Positions 56,948 to 64,000 of a DNA stretch of 64,000 bases are shown here, piece after piece. The stretch comes from VRUE01 sp963695835 (lineage in GTDB: Bacteria > Actinomycetota > Thermoleophilia > Solirubrobacterales > 70-9), in assembly GCA_963695835.1 (NCBI GenBank), contig CAVOHR010000004.1, positions 124,001 to 188,000 of the forward strand. The letters are read 5' to 3'. The notes beneath the pieces were generated by a model. The model had not been told where the DNA came from. It did no database searches and was given only the letters and a program-made list of their open reading frames with translations. How positions within the stretch are numbered: the first letter of the stretch is position 1; each line of letters starts with the position of its first letter. Both the position numbers and the translations under genes were made by a program.

Positions 56948-57568
56948 TCAGCCCTGCACGACCAGGCCGGTGACGCCCACCGGCAGGTTCGGCGACTCCG
57001 CGCCCCGCTCGGTCCAGGCGAGGACGGCGTCGGCCTCGGCGGCGGCGGCGGCGAGCGGGCCCGGGTCGGAGGCGGGCGACGGCGCGGCCATGACCAGCAG
57101 CTCGTAGGCGTCGCGCAGGCCGGCGACGGCGTGGCGAAAGCGCTCGGAGGCAAGCAGGACCGCGGGGTCGGGCGCCGGGCGGCCGCCGACGACGCAGACC
57201 AGTGGCTCGGCCGCGCCCGCGGAGCCGGGCCCGGCGAGCGCGACCGGCTTGAGGATCCGCCCGGCCTCGGCCGTGCCGCGCAGGTACTCGTGCAGGCCCG
57301 GCGCGATCGCCAGTCCCAGCGACTCGGCGAGCGACGGCGCCGCCAGCTCGCACTCGAGCAGCGCCGTGCGGGTCCCGGCGGCCGCGGCCGCCGCGGCAAG
57401 CCCGACCGCCCCCGCCTGGCGAGTCGCCGCCCCGCCGGCGACCAGCACCGAGCGGGCGCCGTCCAGCTCCCGCAGCAGGCCGCCGTAGGCGGCGAGATCA
57501 GAGCGGCGCAGGGTCCCGGCCCGCAGGTCGGGCGAGGAGCGCGCCGGGATCTCCGCCAGGACCCTCAC
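56948..57568 (-). CDS. MinD/CpsD-like P-loop fold protein with degenerate Walker A
   Basis: A 206-aa protein, GTG 57568 overlapping the argS stop. SVLVAGGAATRQAGAVGLAAAAA takes the place of the GGxGKST Walker A loop, so ATP binding is doubtful. ALLECELAAPSLAESLGLAIAPGLHEYLRG (deviant Walker A' region) and YELLVMAAPS resemble CpsD/BY-kinase cores of polysaccharide regulators. Probably a degenerate family member. Confidence 0.55.
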   Translation of the reverse strand: MRVLAEIPARSSPDLRAGTLRRSDLAAYGGLLRELDGARSVLVAGGAATRQAGAVGLAAAAAAAGTRTALLECELAAPSLAESLGLAIAPGLHEYLRGTAEAGRILKPVALAGPGSAGAAEPLVCVVGGRPAPDPAVLLASERFRHAVAGLRDAYELLVMAAPSPASDPGPLAAAAAEADAVLAWTERGAESPNLPVGVTGLVVQG

Positions 57569-59220
57569 ATCCGCTCGGGGGCGGCGATTCCGAGCAGGCC
57601 GAGCGCCTCGGCGATCGTCCGCTTCGTCAGCAGGCAGAGACCGAGCCGCGACTGCTCGACTCCCTCCCCCTCCGCGCCGACCACCTGGCAGTCGCGATAG
57701 AAGGCGTGGAAGTCGGCGGCGACCGTCGTCGAGTAGGCGCAGATCCGGTGCGGCGCGCGCCGCGCCGCGGCCTCGCGCACCTCCTCGGGGAAGGCGAGCA
57801 GGCGCTTGACCAGATCGCGCTCGGCCGGCACCAGGGCGGTGCCGGGCGTCGGCGCGCCGGCGCCCGCGGCCGCATGCTCGGCCCCCCTCCCCGCTTTCGC
57901 CAGGATGCCGGCGATCCGCGCGTGCGCGTACTGGACGTAGTAGACCGGGTTGTCGGCCGACTCGCGCCGGGCCAGCTCGAGGTCGAGGTCGACGGTGGTG
58001 TCGTGACTGCGCCAGAGCATGAACCAACGGGTCGCGTCGGCGCCGATGTCGTCGATCAGCTCGTCCAGCGAGACGAAGTCGCCGCTGCGCTTCGACATCT
58101 GCACCCGCTCGCCCGATTCGACGATGTGGACGAGGCGCATGATCAGCGCCTCCAGCCGCTCCGGGTCGACGCCGAGCGCGGCCAGAGCGGCCTCGAGGCG
58201 CGGCGCGTAGCCGTGATGGTCGGCGCCGAGCACGTCGATCAGCCGCTCGAAGCCGCGCTCCAGCTTGTCGCGGTGGTAGGCGATGTCGGCGGCGAGATAG
58301 GTCGGCTCGCCGCCGGCGCGGATCAGCACCCGGTCCTTGTCGTCGCCGAAGTCGCTGCTGCGCAGCCAGAGCGCTTCTTCGCTCTTGTAGGTGTGGCCGC
58401 GCCGCTCGAGCAGCGCCAGCGCGGCGTCGACCTCGTCGCCGGCGTAGAGGTCGCGCTCGGAGAACCAGTTGTCGAAGCGGACGCCGAAGCGGTCGAGGGT
58501 CGCGCGCACGCTCTCGAGGATCAGCTCGACCCCGCGCCGGCCGACCGCCCCGGAGTCGCCCGGGTCGATGCCCTCGGCCGCGATCCGCCCGGCCAGCTCG
58601 CCGACGTAGGCGCCTTCGTAGCCGTCCACGGGCGGCTCGCCGCCGGTCATCTTCGCCGCCAGCGAGGCGGCGAAGCGCTGCACCTGGCCGCCGGCGTCGT
58701 TGACGTAGAACTCGCGCTCGACGGTGTGCCCGACCGCCTCCAGGAGGCGCACGAGGGAGTCGCCGTAGGCGGCGTGGCGGCCGCCGCCCACGTGCAGCGG
58801 GCCGGTCGGGTTGGCGGAGACGAACTCGACCAGGATCCGTTCCGGCGAGCCGGTCGGGGCCGGGCCGAGCCGCTCGCCCGCCGCGGCGAGGCCGGCCATC
58901 GCCCGGCGGTACCAGTCGTCGGAGAGGAAGAGGTTGACGAATCCCGGCCCCGCAACCTCGACCCGCTCGAGGCTGTCCCCGGCGCCCGGCGCCCCCTCCA
59001 GCTCGGCGGAGAGCCGGGCCGCCACGTCGCGCGGCGCTTCGCCCAGCGGTGCCGCCAGCAGCATCGCCGCATTCGAGCTGTAGTCGCCCAGCTCCGGCTT
59101 CGGCGGCCGGTCGAGGGTGGGCTCCGGGCCGATCGGCTCGCCGCCGCGCAGCGCCCGCGCCGCGCCTTCGACGGTGGCGCGCAGCTCGGCGATCGGGTCG
59201 GCGGTCGTCATCGGGCCCAT
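57565..59220 (-). CDS. argS: Arginyl-tRNA synthetase
   Basis: A 551-aa class I synthetase. The N-terminal additional domain is residues 1-95. SANPTGPLHVGGGRHAAYGD is the HIGH motif, YVNDAGGQV is the ArgRS signature, and VQMSKRSGDF is KMSKS. The C-terminal anticodon domain (ERDLVKRLLAFPEEVREAA) is complete. Attaches Arg to tRNA-Arg. A second ATG, 3 codons later (59211), is equally plausible. Confidence 0.94.
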   Translation of the reverse strand: MGPMTTADPIAELRATVEGAARALRGGEPIGPEPTLDRPPKPELGDYSSNAAMLLAAPLGEAPRDVAARLSAELEGAPGAGDSLERVEVAGPGFVNLFLSDDWYRRAMAGLAAAGERLGPAPTGSPERILVEFVSANPTGPLHVGGGRHAAYGDSLVRLLEAVGHTVEREFYVNDAGGQVQRFAASLAAKMTGGEPPVDGYEGAYVGELAGRIAAEGIDPGDSGAVGRRGVELILESVRATLDRFGVRFDNWFSERDLYAGDEVDAALALLERRGHTYKSEEALWLRSSDFGDDKDRVLIRAGGEPTYLAADIAYHRDKLERGFERLIDVLGADHHGYAPRLEAALAALGVDPERLEALIMRLVHIVESGERVQMSKRSGDFVSLDELIDDIGADATRWFMLWRSHDTTVDLDLELARRESADNPVYYVQYAHARIAGILAKAGRGAEHAAAGAGAPTPGTALVPAERDLVKRLLAFPEEVREAAARRAPHRICAYSTTVAADFHAFYRDCQVVGAEGEGVEQSRLGLCLLTKRTIAEALGLLGIAAPERM

Positions 59221-59258
59221 CGTATGGACCGCACCCGCGCCGGGGTACGCTGGCCGCG

Positions 59259-59997
59259 GTGCGCATCGCCGCGATCACCGACATCCACGCCAACCTGCCC
59301 GCGCTCGAGGCCGTCCTCGGGGCGACCGACGCCGCCGGGATCGAGGAGATCTGGTGCCTCGGCGACGTGGTCGGCTACGGCGCCGAACCGGACCGCTGCG
59401 CCGATCTGGTCCGCGAGCGCTGCTCCGTCTGCCTGGTCGGCAACCACGATCTCGCGGTGCTGGGGGCACTCGACATCGCCGCCTTCTCCGAGGCGGCCGC
59501 CGAGGCGGTCGCCTGGACGCGCGAGAACGTCGCCGCGCGGACCCTGGAGATGCTGCGCGAGCTGGAGCCGGCCGGCCGGCGCGAGGGCATCGCCCTCTTC
59601 CACGCCTCGCCGCGCGACCCGGTCTGGGAGTACGTGCTCTCGGCCGAGCAGGCCGACGACTGCCTCGACGTCCAGCCCGAGCGCGTGGCGCTGATCGGCC
59701 ACTCGCACGTCGCGCTGTTCTTCGTCCGGCCGCCCGGCGAGCAGGGCGAGGTGCGCGGGGCTCAGGCCGGCGACGGCGCCCTGCTGCGAGCTCGGCGAGG
59801 GGCGCTGGCTGCTCAACCCCGGCAGCGTCGGCCAGCCGCGCGACGGCGATCCTCGCGCGGCCTGGCTGGAAGTCGACACCGAGGCGGAGACCGCCCGCTT
59901 CCACCGGGTCGGCTACGACATCGACCGGGCCGCGGCATCGATCGCCGCCGCCGGCCTGCCGCGACGCCTCGCGGAGCGGCTCCACAGCGGCCAATGA
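59259..59997 (+). CDS. Metallophosphoesterase (YfcE/MJ0936 family), one frameshift
   Basis: A calcineurin-like phosphoesterase: ITDIHANLPALEAVL (D-x-H), WCLGDVVGYG (GDxxGY), VGNHDLAVLG (GNHD) and IGHSHVALFF (GHTH-like). The frame breaks at about 59786, where one extra base, when removed, restores ELGEGRWLLNPGSVGQPRDG, the expected C-terminal GSxGxPR motif, and a 245-aa protein. So the gene is probably intact. Confidence 0.87.
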
Positions 59998-60018
59998 CGC
60001 CTCACTAGACTCGGCCGG

Positions 60019-60606
60019 ATGATGCCTCGCCTGCCCGCATCGCTGCTCGCCCTCGTGCTCGGCGCCGCCGCCACGGTCGCCCTCGTCGCCTGCGGCGAAG
60101 AAGACGCCAAGCTGCTGCCCGGCGAAACGGCGCGCGAGATCACCGCCAACCTGGAAACGGTCAAGCAGCTGGCGAACGAAGGCGATTGCATCGGCGCCGA
60201 AAGCGCCGCGCAACAGGTGAGCGAACAGATCGAAGGGCTGACCGGGGTCGACCGCAAGCTGAAGCAGGCGCTGCAGGACGGGGCGGGACGGTTGAACGAA
60301 GTCGTCGCCGGCTGCGAAGAATCGGCCACCGAAGCGATCGCGCCCGCCGAAGAACCGGCCGAAAGCGAAGAAAAGCCGTCGAAGGCGGAAGAAGGGGAAG
60401 CGAAGGAACTCGAAAGGGCGGAAAAGAAGGAAGAAAAGGAAGCGCCGGCGGAACCGGAAGGCACGAAGACCTCGCCGCAGCCGCAGGGCGAAGGCAAGGG
60501 TCTCGAAGAAGGCAGCGCCCCGCCGCAGGCCGGCAACGAAGAAGCGGCGCCGGAAACGAGCCCCTCCGGCGGCGTCGGCCCCGGAGCGCCGGCGGGCGAA
60601 GGCTGA
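60019..60606 (+). CDS. Lipoprotein with Glu/Lys/Pro-rich tail
   Basis: A 195-aa protein with a lipobox VALVAC (about residues 20-25). A small helical domain with two Cys (GDCIGAESAAQQVSEQIEGL, VAGCEESAT) is followed by ~100 residues of disordered Glu/Lys/Pro repeat. Glu codons are almost all GAA, strikingly unlike the GAG-dominated genes either side. No function is known; the position (3 bases before a PknB-type kinase) suggests a surface partner. Confidence 0.7.
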   Translation: MMPRLPASLLALVLGAAATVALVACGEEDAKLLPGETAREITANLETVKQLANEGDCIGAESAAQQVSEQIEGLTGVDRKLKQALQDGAGRLNEVVAGCEESATEAIAPAEEPAESEEKPSKAEEGEAKELERAEKKEEKEAPAEPEGTKTSPQPQGEGKGLEEGSAPPQAGNEEAAPETSPSGGVGPGAPAGEG

Positions 60607-60608
60607 CG

Positions 60609-61836
60609 ATGGAGGCGGGAACTCTCTCGGGCCGCTACGAGCTCGGCGACCGGCTCGGCTCCGGCGGGATGTCGAACGTCTACCGGGCGACCGACCGCAT
60701 CCTCGAGCGCACCGTCGCGGTGAAGATCCTCGCCGAGCACCTCTCCGACGACGAGCGCTTCGTCGCCCGCTTCCGCCGCGAGGCGCTGGCGGTCGCCAAG
60801 CTGATCCATCCCAACATCGTCCAGGTCTACGACACCGGCGTCGACGAGGGGCGCCACTACATCGTCATGGAGTACGTCGAGGGGCGCTCCGGGGCGCAGA
60901 TCCTGCAGCGCCAGGGGCCGCTCGACCCGGCGACGGCGGCGGAGGCGGGGATCCAGGCCTGCGCCGGGCTCGACTACGCGCACCGGCGGGGGATCATCCA
61001 CCGCGACGTCAAGCCCGGCAACCTGATGATCGTCGGCGGGCCGGTCGGCGGCGGTCCGATGACGGTGAAACTGACCGACTTCGGGATCGCCCGGGCGATC
61101 GAACAGACCCGCATCACCCAGGTCGGCTCGGTGGTCGGCACCGCCGCCTACCTGGCGCCGGAGCAGGTGCGGGGCGAGGAGGCCACCCCGGCGACCGACG
61201 TCTACGCGCTCGGTGTCGTCCTCTACCAGTTCCTCACCGGCCGGCTTCCCTACGAGGGCTCGACGCCTGGCCGAGCTGGCGGTGCGCCAGCAGAACGAGC
61301 GGCCGCTGCCGCCCAGCACCTACAACGACGAGGTGCCCGAGACGCTGGGCGGCGCGGTTCTGCGGGCCCTGGAGGGCGACCCCTCGCGCCGCTACGCGAG
61401 CGCCGACGAGCTGGCCGGCGGCCTGCAGCTCGGCCTCCAGGGCGAGGACGTGACCCTGCCGCTCGAGGAGGGCGCTACGCCGACCCGGGTGCTGGGCGGG
61501 GAGACCGCGACCCGCCGCCTCGACCAGACCGAGCGGACCGAGCTGCGCCCGCCGTCGCCGAGCCTGCGCCCGGTCGCCCGTGCGCCACAGCCGGCCCCGG
61601 CGCAGGCGCCCGCTCCGGTCGCCCCGACGGCGCCCGCCAAGCGCGGCGCCTTCTCCCGCTTCGCCCGCTTCGTGCTCGCGATCGTCGCGCTGGTCCTGAT
61701 CGCCGCCGCGGTCGCCACCGCGGTGATCCTCGCCACCGACAAGGCGACCGGGGTGCACGTCAGCGAAGTGGCGGGGAATACGGTCGACAGGGTGGTGGAA
61801 GAAGTGAAGGAACTGGTTAAAAAGAACACCGAATAG
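60609..61836 (+). CDS. PknB-type Ser/Thr protein kinase, one frameshift
   Basis: An N-terminal Hanks kinase: LGSGGMSNVYRA (P-loop), VAVKIL (Lys39), HRDVKPGN (catalytic loop), DFGIAR and APEQVRG. One extra base at about 61266 interrupts the frame; with it removed the domain continues YEGSTLAELAVRQQ and the C-terminal part carries a proline-rich linker and one TM helix (FVLAIVALVLIAAAVATAVIL) with a short external tail. Total about 408 aa. Phosphorylates proteins in wall-growth control; the lipoprotein upstream may be a partner. Confidence 0.85.
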
Positions 61837-61849
61837 GGATGACGGTGGG

Positions 61850-61969
61850 AGAGGTGTGGGGGTGTCCTCCCGCTTGCTGGGTTTTCGCCTCGGAGCTCGC
61901 GGCCGTCCGAGGAGGTGGTTGGGGCGAAAAAGAGGACGCCGCTGCGCGGGAGGACACCCCCACACCTCT
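61850..61969. repeat. Long nested palindrome at the kinase/tgt convergent junction
   Basis: Outer arms (61850-61873 and 61946-61969) are a perfect 24-bp pair, the longest in the window. Inner arms TTTTCGCC/GGCGAAAA (61882-61889/61923-61930) pair perfectly. Confidence 0.8.
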
Positions 61970-63178
61970 TATCGGGCCCCCCAGGGTGCGGCGCCCTTCA
62001 TCACCGCCTCGGAATAGCTGGTAAGGGTTCCAGCCCCAATCGCACTTCGGGCATGGGTGACAAGCTCGTGCAGGTAGGTGAGGTTGTGCAGGCATAGGAG
62101 GCGGACCGCGGTCAGCTCTTCTGCTCGGGACAGGTAGCTGAGGTAGTCGCGGTCGTGATGCCGGCAGGCGGGGCAGGGGCAGCCGTCGACTATCGGGCTG
62201 CGGTCGCCCTCGTGGCCGGACTTGCGGAGGTCGAGGCGGAAGCGGTTGGTCGGGATCGGGGACCAGGGCGGTGCCGTGGCGGGCCAGGCGGGTCGGGACC
62301 GCGCAGTCGAAGATGTCGAGGCCGAGGGCGATGCCGGCCAGGAGGTCGTCGACGTCGCCTATCCCGAGTAGATGCTTGGGCGCCTCCTCCGGCAGCAGCG
62401 GCGCGGTCAGCTCGAGCACGCCGCGCATCTCGTCCTTGTCGCGCCCCAGCGTGCCGCCGATCGCGATCCCGTCGACGCCGGCCTCCGAGACCACCCGCGC
62501 CGACTCGCGCCGCAGGTCCTCGTGGACCCCGCCCTGGACGATCCCGAAGACCGCCTGGCGCTCCGGCCCGTGCTCCCCGTGCCACGTCGAGGCAGCGATC
62601 GAGCCAGCGGTGCGTCCGCTCCATCGAGCGGGCGGTGTACTCGCGGTCCGCGTGGTAGGGAGTGCACTCGTCGAAGACGAGGGCGATGTCGCGAGCCGAG
62701 CTTCGCCTGCACCTCCATCGAGACCTCGGGCGAGAGGAACAGCTCCGCGCCCGTCCCGATAGGAGCGAAACCGCACCCCCTCCTCGCCGATCGAGACGAC
62801 CGACCCGTGCTCTCCCCCTGGCCGCCCTTTCCCCTTCACCTCGTCGGCCACGCCGCCATGCGCCAGCGAGAACACCTGGAAGCCACCGGAGTCGGTGATC
62901 AGCGCCCGCTCCCACCCCATGAACCCATGCAGCCCCCCAGCACCGGCGATCCGATCCGGCCCAGGCGAGACAAATAGGTGATAGGTGTTCCCAAGGATCA
63001 GCTCATAGCCGAGCTCCGCAACCTCGCGAGACTCCAACCCGCGCACCGTCCCCTTCGTCGCCAGCGGAATGAACGCCGGCGTCCGCACCGCCCCATGCGG
63101 CGTATGAAGCACTCCAACTCGCGCGGCGCCATCCCGCGCCACAACCTCGAACCTCAACCTCTCCGGCTCATGCCTCAT
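61969..63178 (-). CDS. tgt: tRNA-guanine transglycosylase (four apparent frameshifts)
   Basis: The parts found across frames build a complete Tgt: TPAFIPLATKGTVRGL, ITDSGGFQVFSLA (catalytic Asp), FDECTPYHADREY, QAVFGIVQGGVHEDLR, LDIFDCAVPTR, and the zinc site CPCPACRHHD...LCLHNL at the C-terminus. Single extra bases at about 62757, 62700, 62585 and 62245 explain every break, giving ~400 aa. It exchanges guanine-34 for a queuine precursor in tRNAs with GUN anticodons. Confidence 0.87.
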
Positions 63179-63185
63179 CTCGCCG

Positions 63186-63218
63186 CTTCCGACTTTGACC
63201 ACACCAGGGTGTGGTCAA
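63186..63218. repeat. Hairpin element, subfamily 3, copy b
   Basis: TTGACCACACC-ag-GGTGTGGTCAA (63195-63218), with the shared 18 bases TCCGACTTTGACCACACC at 63188-63205. It sits between gpmI and tgt. Confidence 0.7.
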
Positions 63219-63219
63219 T

Positions 63220-64000
63220 TCAGGAATCGTCCGAATTTGCCAGCAGAGATCGGCCGGTCATCGCCTCCGGCTGGGGGATGCCGAGGAGCTGCAGCGCCGT
63301 CGGCGCGACGTCGGCGAGGATGCCGCCGTCGCGCAGCTCCACCCCCTCGGCGGTGACGATCAGCGGCACCGGGTTGAGCGAGTGGGCGGTGTTGGGCGAG
63401 CCGTCCGGCTCGAGCATGTGGTCGCAGTTGCCGTGGTCGGCGGTGACGATGCAGGCGCCGCCGGAGCGCTCGACCGCGGCGACCACGTCGCCGAGGCAGC
63501 CGTCGACCTCCTCGACCGCCGTCGACCGCCGCCGGGATCACCCCGGTGTGGCCGACCATGTCGGGGTTGGCGAAGTTGATGATCCCGAAGCGGTAGTCGC
63601 CCTCCGACCAGCGCGCGACGAAGGCGTCGGCGGCGGCGCGGGCGCTCATCTCGCGGCTTGTGGTCGTAGGTGGGGACGTCGCGCGGGGAGTCGACCAGGC
63701 AGCGCTCCTCCCCCTCCCACTCCTGCTCGCGGCCGCCGTTGAAGAAGTAGGTGACGTGGGCGTACTTCTCGGTCTCGGCGACGTGCAGCTGGCGGCCGCC
63801 GGCCTCGGAGACGACCTCGGCCAGGGTCATCTTCGGCCGCGCCTCGGGGAAGGCGACCGGGTAGGGCCAGCCCTTGCGGTACTCGGTCATCGTCGGTCAG
63901 GTCGAGCAGCGGCCCGCCGCTGCGCGAGAACTCGTCGAAGTCCGGTTCGGCCAGCGCGCGGGTCATCTGCGCGGGCGCGGTCGGGGCGGAAGTTGACGAA
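63220..64000 (-). CDS. gpmI: 2,3-bisphosphoglycerate-independent phosphoglycerate mutase (5' end outside, four frameshifts)
   Basis: The C-terminal ~260 residues of GpmI, split over frames but collinear: FNFRPDRAR at the window edge, EKYAHVTYFFNGG (metal/substrate), INFANPDMVGHTG and VTADHGNCD (phosphatase-type metal motifs), ending PTALQLLGIPQPEAMTGRSL. Single extra bases at about 63968, 63892, 63656 and 63520 explain the breaks. It interconverts 3- and 2-phosphoglycerate. It continues beyond the window. Confidence 0.87.

Noticed and set aside
59786..63968. Programmed +1 frameshifting as an explanation of the breaks
   Set aside because: No common slippery sequence or downstream signal; four sites in one glycolytic gene would be unworkable.

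Overview
The window is a high-GC chromosomal segment of a free-living Gram-positive-type actinobacterium. The best guess is class Thermoleophilia (Solirubrobacterales or relatives). This is inferred from the GTP-type PEP carboxykinase, an actinobacterial SOS box (CGAAC-N4-GTTCG) at lexA, the fused KorA/KorB pair, frequent GTG/TTG starts, a DUF4333 lipoprotein and an AlkB-rubredoxin-TetR cluster. No database search was possible. No transposase, integrase, phage module or CRISPR array is visible.

Layout. 0-6.6 kb: end of a malyl-CoA-lyase-like gene, pckG, a DUF4333 lipoprotein, an O-antigen-ligase-type membrane protein, and a secreted protein coupled to a glycoside hydrolase. 6.7-20.1 kb is a central-carbon and acyl-CoA block: korAB (minus strand), sucC-sucD-ferredoxin, then thiolase, FabG4-type reductase, MaoC hydratase, two acyl-CoA dehydrogenases and an acyl-CoA synthetase, together a near-complete beta-oxidation set. 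20-30 kb: GGDEF/EAL protein, DUF255 protein, MMPL exporter, glnA with a divergent CMD-family gene, a c-di-AMP riboswitch in front of an RlpA-like gene, and rnpB. 30-45 kb: SDR, lexA, tRNA-Leu, a protealysin-type M4 protease with its emfourin inhibitor, an M50 protease, an erythromycin-esterase-like gene, DUF2252, and an MFS pump with a LAL-type LuxR regulator. 45-64 kb: tetR-rubredoxin-alkB, secG, a trypsin-like protease, cytochrome c maturation genes (ccmF-ccmE and, apart, ccmG-ccmH), GT2, tRNA-Gly, a methyltransferase, argS, a metallophosphatase, a PknB-type kinase, tgt and gpmI.

Two features go beyond ordinary annotation. (1) At least twelve short hairpin elements (about 39-46 nt) are scattered through the window. 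They fall into sequence subfamilies that share one architecture: outer stem, pyrimidine-rich inner arm, small loop, complementary arm. Most sit in spacers between co-directional genes. Three lie in frame inside ORFs (MaoC, DUF255, CcmH) and all three are read in the same frame, which resembles the Rickettsia palindromic elements. A separate set of long nested palindromes sits at four convergent gene junctions. (2) Seventeen apparent frameshifts occur in six genes (pckG, the erythromycin esterase, a metallophosphatase, the kinase, tgt, gpmI). Every one is repaired by removing a single extra base, which points to residual insertion-type sequencing error rather than pseudogenes.

No stretch over about 300 bases lacks a gene, except 29653-30304, which holds the riboswitch, a terminator and rnpB.
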